Shown: piece by piece, positions 10,459 to 21,086 of the stretch
How the letters are laid out: each line of letters starts with the position of its first letter
Numbering within the stretch: position 1 is the stretch's first letter
NCBI GenBank assembly: GCA_002077045.2
Contig: KZ111141.1
Coordinates: 979,183-1,043,182 of the forward strand
DNA: 64,000 bases
Source of the DNA: Rachicladosporium sp. CCFEE 5018
Lineage: Eukaryota > Ascomycota > Dothideomycetes > Cladosporiales > Cladosporiaceae
Direction of reading: 5' to 3'
Position numbers and translations under genes: made by a program
The notes under the pieces: generated by a model
Database searches by the model: none
Seen by the model: only the letters and a program-made list of their open reading frames with translations
Told to the model about the DNA's origin: nothing

Positions 10459-11556
10459 GCCCAAGATATTTGACCTAAAGTATTCGTATGCCTGCTGACC
10501 CTCCTCCTACAATGGTATTTTCTCTACTTGCCCAGAGAAGGGAACACTCGAAGCTCGGGTACAGTACGGAACAGTGTATGCTTCAAAGTGCCCGTGGAGG
10601 ACGTATCCCCAGAATTGTTTGAAATCACCCTCCCGCTCTTGACCGATTCCAGCTCTTATGCTCCGGGTACGGTGTTATGCAGAAGGCTCTCTGATTCTAT
10701 CTCCCGCCTCCAGGACAACCTCTCAGCGCTTTGCACTCCTATAAATTAGCTCCGAAGGACAGTGGTCAGTAGAATAGAACAACAAGTATAACGAAGTGTA
10801 GAATGAGTGACGAGATCGAAATAGAAAATGGAGAACAGCGCACTGAAAAGAGAGTAGTGTAGCTACGGTCAGAGATACTAGAATGGCGTCGCCATGTGGA
10901 AGTGTTATGGAGACATTGAGCGATGGTCCCAGCGGCGCGGGAGATTGCTCTCGGGATAAGGGGCATTTTGTGGCCATGGCGAAGGATCTGTTCGTAGATT
11001 CCAATTCCGCTTGCGTAGGTGGGCAACGACGATGAGAGCGTCTCGATCGTCCGGATCCTCTGTGCGTGTGAGCTCCCCAGATGAATGTGTCCATGCAATG
11101 TCGTATCGTCTATGCTGCAGGTGTTGAAGCGCCAAGGCCGCTGCAAAGTCTCCGACTCAAACAGCGGGCTGTACCTGACGCTAATCTCTATTCGGCGATG
11201 GCACAGAACGGCATTGCATGGAATAGGCCTGTAGTCTTCTGATGACATCTTGTACCACATGGCTGTATATAGACGCGATGGAGTCGCTTCTGGTATTCGT
11301 CGTTACACGGCGAAGAAACTAGCAGACCTGGATATTGAAGTCGGAGCTCTTGCTCTCTAATCCGAGACAATGTCAAGGTCTTTGATCCGCTGCATCAGTG
11401 TCAGCGACACCGCGAGGAGCCACTGTACACGCGATTCTTCGTTTACGCTTCCCCACGTCGTGATTGTCACAGACCCATAACGATCTGTGTGCATGTTTGC
11501 CTCATTCGCATCCTCATAGCGTCCTACCAGGATCTACGCAATTGCCCAACTCCATA
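10459..11556. other. Intergenic, 5' side of RRM gene
   Basis: About 1.1 kb upstream of the RRM gene and downstream of the methyltransferase. Only short overlapping frames without domain signals. Probably promoter and a long 5' UTR; possibly an unlocated 5' exon of the RRM gene. No ATG on the minus strand with a convincing donor was seen close by. Confidence 0.5.
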
Positions 11557-12791
11557 TCACGCGCTGTCAGGCGACTTTATCAACATGGTCATGATCGGCA
11601 CGGCTTTAGCGTAGAATAGGCTCGATTGCTCATGTATGTCTTTGGCGGCGAAGTCGACTTCTTCGATGTTGAACTTGCTTCGTACTGTCTCCGTCAGTAA
11701 ATTCGCACATGGCGGTCGGCGAATGTATGCTCACAGCAAGCTTGCCGAAAGTGCTCGAACGTCTCAGCGTTGCGTATCGCACCCGCGATGACAACTTGGA
11801 TGGTAGATCGGAGCAAGAACAGCATGCGTATGGTGTTCACTAGCGCCGAGATTGCGGCCTTGTCGTACGTCTGACGCCTGCGTCAGCTGAAGATCACTGT
11901 TTGGCAACGTTTTATCCTCACGATGTCTGCACCGATCACGGTGTCGTATGGGTGTGCTTCGAAGTCGTCTTCTACCCATGTACCTTGCAATCCATGACCC
12001 CACTTCAAGACGCTAGAGTAGACCTTCTTTCCATCGTCGAGATCGTTCAGAAAGAGGTTGTCTTTCAGCTGCTCCACAACACCTTGGTCACCATCCGTAG
12101 CAGTGACGTGACTTGCGCCAAGTTGCTTGGCGCACAGGATCGATAGGAATCCTGTACCACAGCCTAGCTCCAGCACGCTTTTGTCTTTGACGAGACTCTC
12201 TCCGTTGGCGGAGAGTAGATAAGAGCCTAAGTGCAGCGCTGCTTCCCAAGTGCGGAAGCCGGTGGTCAACGAGCCCGAGATAAGATTTCGTCGCTCCAAG
12301 AGCGTGAGTGTAGGCTCTGAGGTAGTGTTGGCCGAGCGGGATATATCCGGTGGAAGCGTGGTGAAGGTCACATAAGACCTCTGCTGTACTGCAGTGCCTT
12401 CTGAGGGTAGATCTGAACTCATGAGAAGAGAAAGATGCTTCATCAAGTCGTCGTTGATCTCCTGCCAGTCAGAGTGGCATCAACATATGTGAGACAGGGA
12501 AAAAGAAGCAGTCGATGAATGAGGAAGAATGCAAGAACCTACATCTTCATCGGGATCCTCGATCGCTTTTTCGATTTTGGCTAGCAGTGGCTTCAAGACT
12601 CGAAGCTGATAGCGGCCAGATGGCAGATACGAGTGTACTTCATCATTGAAGAGATGCTTGTAGAGCCATGACTGCACATCTGGATCGCGTAGCAGCTGCT
12701 TGGGCGGCCATGCGAGGAAGGCTGGCTCAAATAGCTGCAGATACTGGCGACGGAATATCAGCAACTGAGGATCCATGCCATCTTGTGCCAT
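11557..12791 (-). CDS. EFM3: FAM86/EFM3-type protein-lysine methyltransferase
   Basis: Four exons on the minus strand, 12791-12543, 12461-11922, 11870-11735 and 11684-11557, give 1,053 nt, 350 aa, all phases consistent. A helical N-terminal domain (PAFLAWPP, DVQSWLYKHLF) precedes a seven-beta-strand methyltransferase fold. SAM-binding motif I is VLELGCGTGFLSI; an acidic TATDGDQ follows, and the post-motif is GADITYDKAAI. The combination matches FAM86A in human and Efm3 in yeast, which trimethylate a lysine of elongation factor 2 in the cytosol. The start codon is 271 bp from that of RPS24, transcribed the other way; pairing with a ribosomal protein gene suits a translation-linked role but proves nothing. 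Confidence 0.8.
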
Positions 12792-13062
12792 CGTTACAGT
12801 CGTGAGTAATCCTCACAACGGTGCTATGCCGACAGGATTGCCTTCCATTTCCATATTGAAGTGGTGAAGGACGAATAGAATGGTCTCACTCGGTCTCTAG
12901 TCGATGAAGTCCAGTGTCTTGGCACATGACTCGGCTGCACTGCTGAATTTCTGACACCCACAACCCGCACCTCGAAGACGACATCGGTTGATTCACCAGG
13001 CGACCGCACACGGCAAAAGACGCACGACACTTCACCTTGAAATTCAACATCACATCGCCATC
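12792..13062. promoter_or_regulatory. Shared divergent promoter, EFM3 / RPS24
   Basis: 271 bp between the divergent ATGs of the methyltransferase and RPS24. Both 5' UTRs and core promoters must fit here. No specific factor site is claimed. Confidence 0.5.
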
Positions 13063-13653
13063 ATGTCGGACTCCCAGGTGACATTGCGCACTCGCAAGTT
13101 CATCCGCAACCCTCTCCTCGGCCGCAAGCAAATGGTCGTGTGCGTACACACCCCTCCACCGTCGAATTGCGATGTCACACCCGCAGAAGGGTCGAAATAT
13201 TGCAGGCGCATCAGAGCGGGAGAGAGTAGCTAACAGTCCGATCCAACAGTGATGTCCTCCACCCCAACCGCCCCAATGTCTCCAAGGATGAACTCCGCCA
13301 GAAGCTCTCCGAGCTCTACAAATCGAGCAAGGACCAAGTCTCCGTCTTCGGTTTCCGCACACAATTTGGTGGTGGCAAGAGCACTGGCTTTGCGCTGGTC
13401 TACGATAGCAATGAGGCGATGAAGAAGTTCGAGCCCCACTACAGGCTTGTGCGGTACGGACAGGCGAACAAGATCGAGAAGGCGAGCAGGCAACAGCGTA
13501 CGTACATCCTCGTGATAGCTAAAACGGGAACTATGCGGTGCTCAGGGTCTGGTATGCTGACATGGATGTACAGGCAAGCAACGCAAGAACAGGGCAAAGG
13601 AGTCCCGCGGTGTGGCCAAGACGAAGGGTGGCGACAAGAAGAAGGCGAAATAG
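13063..13653 (+). CDS. RPS24: 40S ribosomal protein S24
   Basis: Three exons, 13063-13139, 13250-13497 and 13574-13653, total 405 nt, 134 aa, the usual eS24 length. The protein starts MSDSQVTLRTRKFIRNPLL and contains GRKQMVVDVLHPN, VSVFGFRTQFGGGKSTGFALVYD and a basic C-terminal tail rich in Lys. It is a structural protein of the small subunit. The introns are 110 and 76 nt, longer than most others here, as is common for fungal ribosomal protein genes. It converges on the dehydrogenase-like gene 238 bp downstream. Confidence 0.95.
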
Positions 13654-13891
13654 AGGATTCGTTGACCGAGCGCTTTCTTGCAATGGGCTGGCGTTGTGCT
13701 GGATGTTGCTATCCCGTGGATCTGCAGCACTCTGTGTACGGGAAGTCCCTCGGCGGGACTACGCAGTGGTGCATGCAGTTCTAGGCAAGATACCTTAGAC
13801 AGCAGTCACGCACATCTCGCTCGCACATTCCGAACGATCACAACTACTCGACGAGCGTGGTCCCACTGATTGTTGCATGGCGTAAGCTAGT

Positions 13892-15194
13892 CTATGGCGT
13901 TGTAGCCACTTCGACAGTCACTCCCGCCGCCTTCATCCTGTCCAGATACTTGCCGCCAAGCGTCGCTGGTGTCAGCACACCACCTCCCATGCCATGTGCA
14001 GGCGTCTCATCTCGTGCAATAGCCAACGCGGCTTCTGCTACCAAGATCCCGGTCATGTGATACAGACTGCCCTCAAAGCGCCATCGAGCAGATGCTCGCT
14101 TTGGAGCAGTCGCATCTGTCGAGTCCGCTGTTGCGATCGCGCGCCACTCCACGAAGTCCTTTGCGGTGTGCCTGCGTTCTTGTCAGTCGTTTGTCTATGC
14201 GGTGGCCGGCTACTGCAACTCACTCCTTCGTTGCGCCACTCCCAGGTTGTGTGACATATCTCTGCAGCAGCCACCTCACAGGCGGCAGCAACAACGCCAG
14301 TAACCCGAAGCCCATGGCAAAGTGCACAGCCAGTCCCTGCAACGCTCCACTGGCCCTCATATATGGCGTGAAGTGGAATTTATCGCCATACAACCTCCCC
14401 CCGTCATACAAGCTCCAACTACGATGCACAATGGGGATGTCCACACTTTGCAGACTGTCCGTTAGAGTACCTCCGAGATCATTCACCGTGCGAAGACCAG
14501 TCAATTTCTCGGTAAGAGACTTCGAGTAATCCTGCTTCGGCGGCTTCACGGCAGAGATACTCCATCTCGCACTACTCTTCGCCAACTCACCAAGCCCATA
14601 TCGATCAAAAAGCGTTAGGATCGTCGACAGTGTGCCTCCACTCGCACTGCCCTTCATATCATGCATCGAGTAGACGATCTCCCCGGTGCCTGTATGAAGC
14701 GTCTCACGGATGTGATTCACCAGAGCCCAGCACATCAGATCACTCGGCGCGGACTCCACGCCACACTGCGGGATGATGATAGCACCAGTCTGCTTGGCAG
14801 TGTCGTGATACTGATTGACCATGTCGTAAACCCATGGAATTTCACCGGTGACATCCAGGTAATGCGTACCGGTCTCCGCGCAGGCGGCGAGCACTGCCGT
14901 TCCATATTTGTGGTAGGGACCGACGGTCGTAACCAGGACCTTCGTCTTGAGAGCTAGCTTCTCTAGGGATGTGGGATCGAGGTCTGATGTTTCGACCGCA
15001 GGAGAAGGACGATTTGGATTGAGCGTCTGGAGTTCTTTGGCCAGGTCTCGGAGCTTGGACTGACTGCGACCTGCTATCGCCCACTTGAGATTCGTTGGAG
15101 ATGATGTTATGAGGTATTCTGCGGTGTATTTGCCAGTGTATCCTGTTGCGCCAAAGAGAATTACCTCGTACTGACGGCTTTGATTAGACGCCAT
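13892..15194 (-). CDS. Saccharopine-dehydrogenase-like oxidoreductase, complete (copy A)
   Basis: Two exons on the minus strand, 15194-14224 and 14171-13892, sum to 1,251 nt, 416 aa. The Rossmann motif LFGATGYTG lies at the N-terminus, followed by LVTTVGPY and a CGVESAPSDL segment typical of the SCCPDH/trans-acting enoyl reductase family. A hydrophobic stretch near residues 290-312 could be a membrane anchor. Substrate is unknown; the family name does not imply lysine metabolism. The start is ATG 15194 (MASNQSRQYEV). The copy A/B repeat begins inside this gene at 14429, so only its 5' two-thirds recur in copy B. Confidence 0.88.
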
Positions 15195-15524
15195 GATGAA
15201 CTGAGAAGGTTGCCGAAGCTGCAAGTCGGCCAGTATCCGTTTCGATGCTTTTCGTGAAGCGTGAACGACGAGAATACGAGACCAATATTAAGACCTACCA
15301 ATACTGAACATTATTGCACCACTTATTTTGCCCTTTGCGACCGAGGCCTGCATCATGATCACATGCATTGATGGCTAGATGGAGGCAATGAGCCGGCGAG
15401 TCATGTGCCAAGACCGCTAGCGTTCACGACCCACGAATTCGACGTCGATATCGACGACAAAGGATGTGAGGACAGCGGCATCCCACGACCATCGACTCAC
15501 CGCAAACACAGCACTATCGCCACA
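15195..15524. promoter_or_regulatory. Shared divergent promoter, dehydrogenase-like / RPL43 (copy A)
   Basis: 330 bp between divergent start codons. The sequence recurs at 36945-37283 with a 9-bp length difference (an extra GATGGGCGC-like stretch near 37148 in copy B). Holds both promoters by position; no named site is claimed. Confidence 0.5.
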
Positions 15525-16061
15525 ATGACGAAGCGCACAAAGAGTATGTTGCCCCAGCGATAGAGAGATGAGCCTTGTCAAGGCAATGCAGAGACGCGCC
15601 GAGGAAAATGGAAAGACTTGGACGCAGTATACTGACTCCATGAACAGAGGTCGGAATCACCGGTAAATACGGTACTCGGTATGCCACGCCCACACTATCC
15701 CTCGAATCGCCAGATCATTGCGACGCCGGGACTTCAAACAAGTTGAAGGAGATGTACTAACATTCACCCTCAGCTACGGTGCCTCCCTCCGCAAGCAAGT
15801 AAAGAAGATCGAAATCTCACAGCACGCCCGCTACACATGCACATTCTGCGGAAAGGTCACGGTCAAGCGTCACTCGGTTGGAATCTGGGACTGCAAGTCG
15901 TGCAAGAAGACGGTTGCTGGAGGCGCATACATTCTGTCGTACGTCGAGGTCAATACATCTGGGCGGTGGGAGGATATCAGACTAACGTTATATTCAGCAC
16001 ACCGGCAGCCGCTGCTACACGGTCGACGATCAGGCGTCTACGAGAGATTGCGGAGGTGTAG
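15525..16061 (+). CDS. RPL43: 60S ribosomal protein L43 (eL43/L37a), copy A
   Basis: Four exons, 15525-15543, 15648-15678, 15774-15938 and 15998-16061, sum to 279 nt, 92 aa, exactly the family length. The product begins MTKRTKKVGITGKYGTRYG and has the zinc-binding arrangement C-x2-C (CTFC) and C-x2-C (CKSC), then ends TRSTIRRLREIAEV. It is a large-subunit structural protein. The tiny first exon of 19 nt is typical of ribosomal protein genes. Spliced exons of copy B give the same protein as far as I can read. Confidence 0.95.
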
Positions 16062-16853
16062 ATGGGGTCATGAGAGCATGGAGGGTTGATAAATCTGCGC
16101 GCGGCTGATGGACTCGCGTACGGCTGTGTGCAATGGAGCGTCGGACGTGGTGGAAGATGACGATTAGCATTCACACCGACAAGCTGTCGCAACCGTAAAG
16201 CTGAGAACACATTATTCGGCCACATTTGACCTACTTCACCAATTTCAACCAGGTGCTGGTGCTATCTTCCGACGCCATTCTTCACTTCGGTGACTCGGAC
16301 CTTGGATTGGATGACTATGATGGTCAATCGATGCAGCTGCACTTGGACCATGTTGCTGAAGACGGCCCAAATCAAGCGTCCGATGATTACCACCCAATCG
16401 GTGCGAACGCTCCGTGATGTGCCACCTCTGGCCATTCCAATGTGACATTGAACGGTCGTGAACTAGTAGAGGGTGCCCTACGTAGGCTGCCACTCCAACA
16501 CCCCGTGATGCTCGTTCCAGGCAGGTAATGTGACACAAGCAAGTTGAGCCGAGACACAGGTCACGCTCGATCCCACCAAACCTGTTGCTGCTACAGCAGC
16601 AGATAGCAACCCTTTCACCTTACCTGATCCCACGTGAATGTGATAAGATTTGTCGAGTGCGAGCAAGTTGCTTGCTATGCCAAGTTGTAGAGGAATGGAC
16701 ATCCCGTGACTGCCTTAGCTAAGTATGCATATGGCGCTAGCGCACACTACTTAAACTCCGCTTCTCTTCCCGAACCCACTTACATCTACTCATGATCTAC
16801 ATGAACCAACTTCACTATTACCCCCCTCCAGCTCGCGAAACACCACCGATACC
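16062..16853. other. Intergenic between RPL43 and RING/PHD gene (copy A)
   Basis: 792 bp. The distal half differs from copy B by several indels; the half near the RING/PHD gene is better conserved. It contains CACGTG at 16631-16636 and an inverted repeat AGCAAG-TTG-CTTGCT at 16662-16676, both kept in copy B. A 74-codon minus-strand frame (16478-16702) is also kept without indels. Coding status unknown. Confidence 0.55.
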
Positions 16854-18933
16854 ATGGCAGACCCCTGCATAGTCTGCCTGGGAGATCTGCGATCTCTCAA
16901 TATCAACATCTCTCCCTCCGACACCCCCAAGTCCCCCCACGATGGCGACGATCCCACCACCGCCAAGAGCTCACTGCGCCATACCAGACTGAGCGCGAAA
17001 AGGTACTTATGCCATACCCTTAAGACTTGAGTCCGGACGAGAACGTCGCTCGCGACCGATCCGCCGCGCTCCTGCCCCATGCCGGAGGCTTTCGCCCCCC
17101 ACGCTACCCCTCCGATACGTATTCACACGTACCACTACCTCCTACCTTGGACGGCTTGAAGACATTCGCCGAATAAGCATGGAAGGTGAGGGTTTCTCCT
17201 TCTCGTACAGTACCTGTCTAGGGTGCTGTCGGGACACTCCGGTATGGGGAGGCACAATGAGAACACGCCACTGACAATTTTGTTTCTATAGCACCGATGA
17301 CGACGAGATCATAGCACACCTGCTGCCTTGCAAGCATGATTTACATAATGCCTGCCTCACGCCATGGGTTGAGCGAGCCAATAGCTGCCCTATATGCCGC
17401 GCGAAGTTCAACATGGTGGAGCTGAGCGTGGCAGTAGGCGGCGAGGTCATCGACTCATATGCAGTCCAAGACAAAGTCCAAGAAGCCGAGCTTGACCCAA
17501 GTATGATAGTAGAGGATGAGCTTGTCGCTGTCGAGGCCTGGGAGCCTTGTCTGGTATGCGGACACATCGGCGAGGGCACCTCTCAGATGTACTGCGATAG
17601 CTGTGACAAAGCCGTGCATGTTTTCTGCGCCGGCTACGACGACGCTCCCGACACCTGGTTCTGCGAGAATTGCATCCCATTTCTTGGCGATGGCGCGGCG
17701 CTCACTGGCACGCGACGCGCTCAACGAAGGCCCGCACGACCGGCGCGACGACCGGCGCCGCCTAGCACTGCACGACGACGCGGTCGTGGCGTTGACTCGG
17801 TATGGGATCGCATCTGGCAAGAAGTATCACAACGCATCGACTTGGACCTGGACTTCCCCTTTGACGATGGTGAGCCTATTGCAGACACTCGGACGCCAGC
17901 ACAGCGTCGAGAGTTCCGACAATGGCAAAGACGCTTCGAGGCTGCTGATCGCGATGGAGATGCTAGTCAATTACGTCGAATTGCGACGCGTCTACAGGCA
18001 CCTGGACCGGCGCCTGATTCTGCACCGGCGCCCGAGTCACAGGAAGAGCTCCGTGCATGGAATGCCTTCGAGAAAGCCAGAGACTTGCATGATCAGGACT
18101 CAGCGCACCGACGGAAGCGAAAGTCAACAGCATCACCGGCATCGCCGCAAGAGCCGCAACCCGAGAGACGAGCACTGAAACGACCTCGGCTACGTCGACC
18201 GCCTCCTTCTGCTGCTTCTCCGCCGGCCGAGTCGTCCCACGCTGCGGCGTCACGACCGAATGGGGATCCCAACTTCTTGTCATCACTACTGACTGAGCTT
18301 GGGTCGAGACCCGACTCTGGTAGCTCCCCTGCCTCGTCCGACTATGCAAACGGCCAGTACTCGCCGCCAAATTCGTCACCCGCAGTATCCGACGCACAGT
18401 CACCCATGTTATCGGCCTCACAGTCACCCCGCGCGTCGTCGATGACTCCGCCACCGCCAGATATGCTGTCGCCACCATTGTCAACGAAAGCCGGACACTC
18501 ACCGACGTTGCCGGTATTCTCTCCATTTTCGCCCGCGCTCAGCTCCCCTGTCACATTGCCTCAACTGAATGGCTTGCACCACCGCGGTCGCCGGCGCAAT
18601 TTACACGATCCTACTCACGACCAGACCACCTCCCATGGTCCACTGCGCCATCCTGCGTCGTCACCGACTCGGAGTCTGTCTTACTCTTCGAAGGAGGAGA
18701 TACAACGCATGGTTAAGAAAGCTCTGCGACCCCGATACGACAGCAAGGAGATCACGAAAGATCAATTCACAGATATTAATCGCGATGTCTCGCGGAGGAT
18801 GTACGAGCTGGTCGCTGATGCTTCGGCGCTGCCCGAGCAGAGTGAACGGGAGAGACTTCAGGACGTCGCGGAGAGTGAGGTCAGGAGCGCGATTGGGAGG
18901 ATTAGCACTGGAGTACAAGTAGCGAGCGCATGA
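16854..18933 (+). CDS. RING and PHD finger protein (copy A)
   Basis: Two exons, 16854-17002 and 17292-18933, give 1,791 nt, 596 aa. The phase-2 junction creates LSAK-STDDDE. The RING finger spans residues ~4-88: CIVC at the very N-terminus, then LPCKHDLHNAC and CPIC after a ~50-residue insert. A C4HC3 PHD finger follows at ~133-180 (PCLVCGHI, YCDSCDKAVHVFC, WFCENC). The middle is Pro/Ser-rich and disordered. A conserved C-terminal helical block starts at KEEIQRMVKKALRPRYD. The architecture matches fungal Asr1/PHRF1-like putative ubiquitin ligases that bind RNA polymerase II; function here is by homology only. The 289-nt intron is unusually long for this locus. Confidence 0.85.
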
Positions 18934-19760
18934 CGAGTGATGAGGTACTGAGCCCTGGCTTTGATGATTTACGCTTGGCGCGATTGCTATGTAGATACCC
19001 ATGAATGCCTTTTACTGCTGGGCCAGGACAGCTGCCCTCTAAACTGAGCACGACACTCTTTCCGTAATTTCGCAAATCGCCATTCCACACTCAGCATTGA
19101 TCAGTCTTCATCATTCATGATTCTGGACTCTCCAAAAGCCGTCACAGTCGTACATGTCCTGTCGCAAAGCGCAACCATCGAATCGGGTCGCTTCTAGGGT
19201 TTATCATCACCCATCTTCGCCGCCCTACAACGCTTTCACAAAGTCTGTTCCGCATACGTGAGTGCGCTCTCGGCCTGCGCTTCTGTCATCTCAGGCTTCT
19301 GTCATCTCAGCCGTGGCAGTAGAGCCTTACATCACTACGCTCGGGGGAGCCTCGACTCGACTAGAACGATCGAACTCTTATCTTATGCCCTCACCCGCAT
19401 GACATGTTACCATTGCGTCCCTGACTTTGCTTAAAACCGCTGGAGAGCTCCCTGGACGTCGAAAAGAGGTAGTTCGTTGTGCGGAACAGACTTTGTGAAA
19501 CCGTTGTATCTATGTCCGTTCCTGTCCGACGCCGCGATCGGGGTACAGTGAACATCGCACACATGCAGTCATCCCTACTGCAGCTATCTTCCTAGAGGAC
19601 GGCGAATACTCCTGATAGTATGCGTCTCACTTACGTAGAAGAGAGGAACGTAGCTAGGCTGACCTACTGAATCACTGTTCAAAGTATCTACCTTATTTCC
19701 TTTGCGTTCCTGCTCTGCATCTTCTCAACTCTAGACTCCCTGAGAACAAGGTACACCATC
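18934..19760. other. Intergenic between RING/PHD and DAO genes (copy A)
   Basis: 827 bp holding the 3' UTR of the RING/PHD gene, a MITE-like element at 19229-19506 and the DAO promoter. No coding frame with domain signal. Confidence 0.6.
19229..19506. mobile_element. MITE-like element with 27-bp TIRs (copy A)
   Basis: The left end CAACGCTTTCACAAAGTCTG... (19229-19255) and right end (19480-19506) are inverted repeats matching at 26 of 27 positions; the one mismatch is C/G at position 6. Both ends are flanked by TA (19227-19228 and 19507-19508), the target duplication of Tc1/mariner-type transposition. The 278-bp body has no transposase frame, so it would be non-autonomous. It lies 254 bp upstream of the DAO start codon. 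Confidence 0.65.
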
Positions 19761-21030
19761 ATGGCTTCGCCACACGAGAAGCATCACGTCGTTGTCATTG
19801 GGTATGTCATCACAACGTCATTTAGATAGCAGATCAGTCGACTCTGACAAGCAGCACAGAGCAGGCGTCACAGGCCTAACCACAGCCCTCTTCCTCGCCG
19901 AAGCTGGCTACTATGTCACCGTACTCGGCGCCCACGTACCCGGCGACTCGAGCATCGAATACACATCACCATGGTATAGTATCTCAGAAATTACGACTAC
20001 GCTTATCTACTAACGAGCACATAGGGCCGGGGCCCACTGGCTCCCTCACTCTACCCCCTCAACCCCCCGCGAACAGTCCTGGGATACCCAGACCTATGCC
20101 CACTGGCTCTCGCTCCTCGAGCACGAACGCGCTCTCCCAGCATCCGCCCCGCGCTCGGGTATCGCGATGCTGCCGGCAATGAATTTCTGGGACCATGGCC
20201 GGGCACCAACGGATGACGATCTTTGGTGGGCGTCCGTTGTCAAAGGCTTCAAGCAGATGAGCGAGAGTCAGGGCTTTGCTGCTGAGGTCAACGGACGAAC
20301 GCCGATGGCCGAGGGCAAGGTGGGAGCAGCGTGCGAGTACGAGGCGATGTGTGTTAATGTGAGTAAGTATCTGCTCTATCTGCAAAGGAGGGGCGAAGGG
20401 TTGGGCGTGAATGTGTTGAAAGTGAAGCTTGATGGGAGGGAAGGGTTCGAGAAAGCGTTATCGACTGCTGCGGGAATCGCTGGCAAGGAGGGAAGGGGCA
20501 AGGTGGATTGTTTCGTCAATGCTACTGGGCTAGGGGCGAAGCAATTATGTGGCGATGAAAAGATGTACCCTATCAGAGGCCAGACTGTGCTCGTTAAAGG
20601 CGAGGCACATCGGACGATTACTCGCGTTGGTATCGACCTAAAGTCTGGCGAGAAGTACGGCGCCTATAGCATACCTAGACCGGGCTCGGGAATGACCATT
20701 TTGGGCGGCACGAAGCAGGCTGGTGTCTGGGACGAGACGCCTGATCCTAAGGAAACAGAGAGGATCTTGAAGCAGAATGCTTGGGCCTGCCCGGAGTTGC
20801 TGACGGGTGCTGATAGTGGCTTTGAGATTGTGAGCGTGCAGTGTGGGCTGAGACCTGCTAGGGAGGGTGACGCTAGGGGCGAGAGGGACGTGGTTGGGCC
20901 GTGGAGAGTTGTGCATGCTTATGGGCATGCGGGATCGGGCTATCAGAATTCTGTCGGTTGCGCGAGAGACGTGCTTGCGCTGGTTGGGGAGAGTGTTGAT
21001 GGGCCGAAATTGGTACAGGCGAGGCTATAG
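19761..21030 (+). CDS. DAO: D-amino-acid oxidase, peroxisomal (copy A)
   Basis: Three exons, 19761-19801, 19860-19973 and 20025-21030, total 1,161 nt, 386 aa. The FAD-binding motif VVVIGAGVTGL is split by the first intron. The family signature VVHAYGHAGSGYQNSVGCA near the C-terminus fits the DAO pattern of two hydrophobic residues, H-A-Y-G, then G-x5-G-x-A. The last three residues are ARL, a canonical type-1 peroxisomal targeting signal. The enzyme would oxidise D-amino acids to keto acids, ammonia and hydrogen peroxide. The stop lies only 56 bp from the converging Med22 stop. D-aspartate oxidase is an alternative substrate class. Confidence 0.93.
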
Positions 21031-21086
21031 CCTTGAGGCTGCCGTCAAATACATCATGACGATGACGTCTCTATGGTCGCATTAAA

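Noticed and set aside
17023..17202. Intron interior of the RING/PHD gene as a normal coding exon
   Set aside because: The upstream acceptor would leave an intron of under 30 nt, and the phase that fits exon 2 contains TGA.
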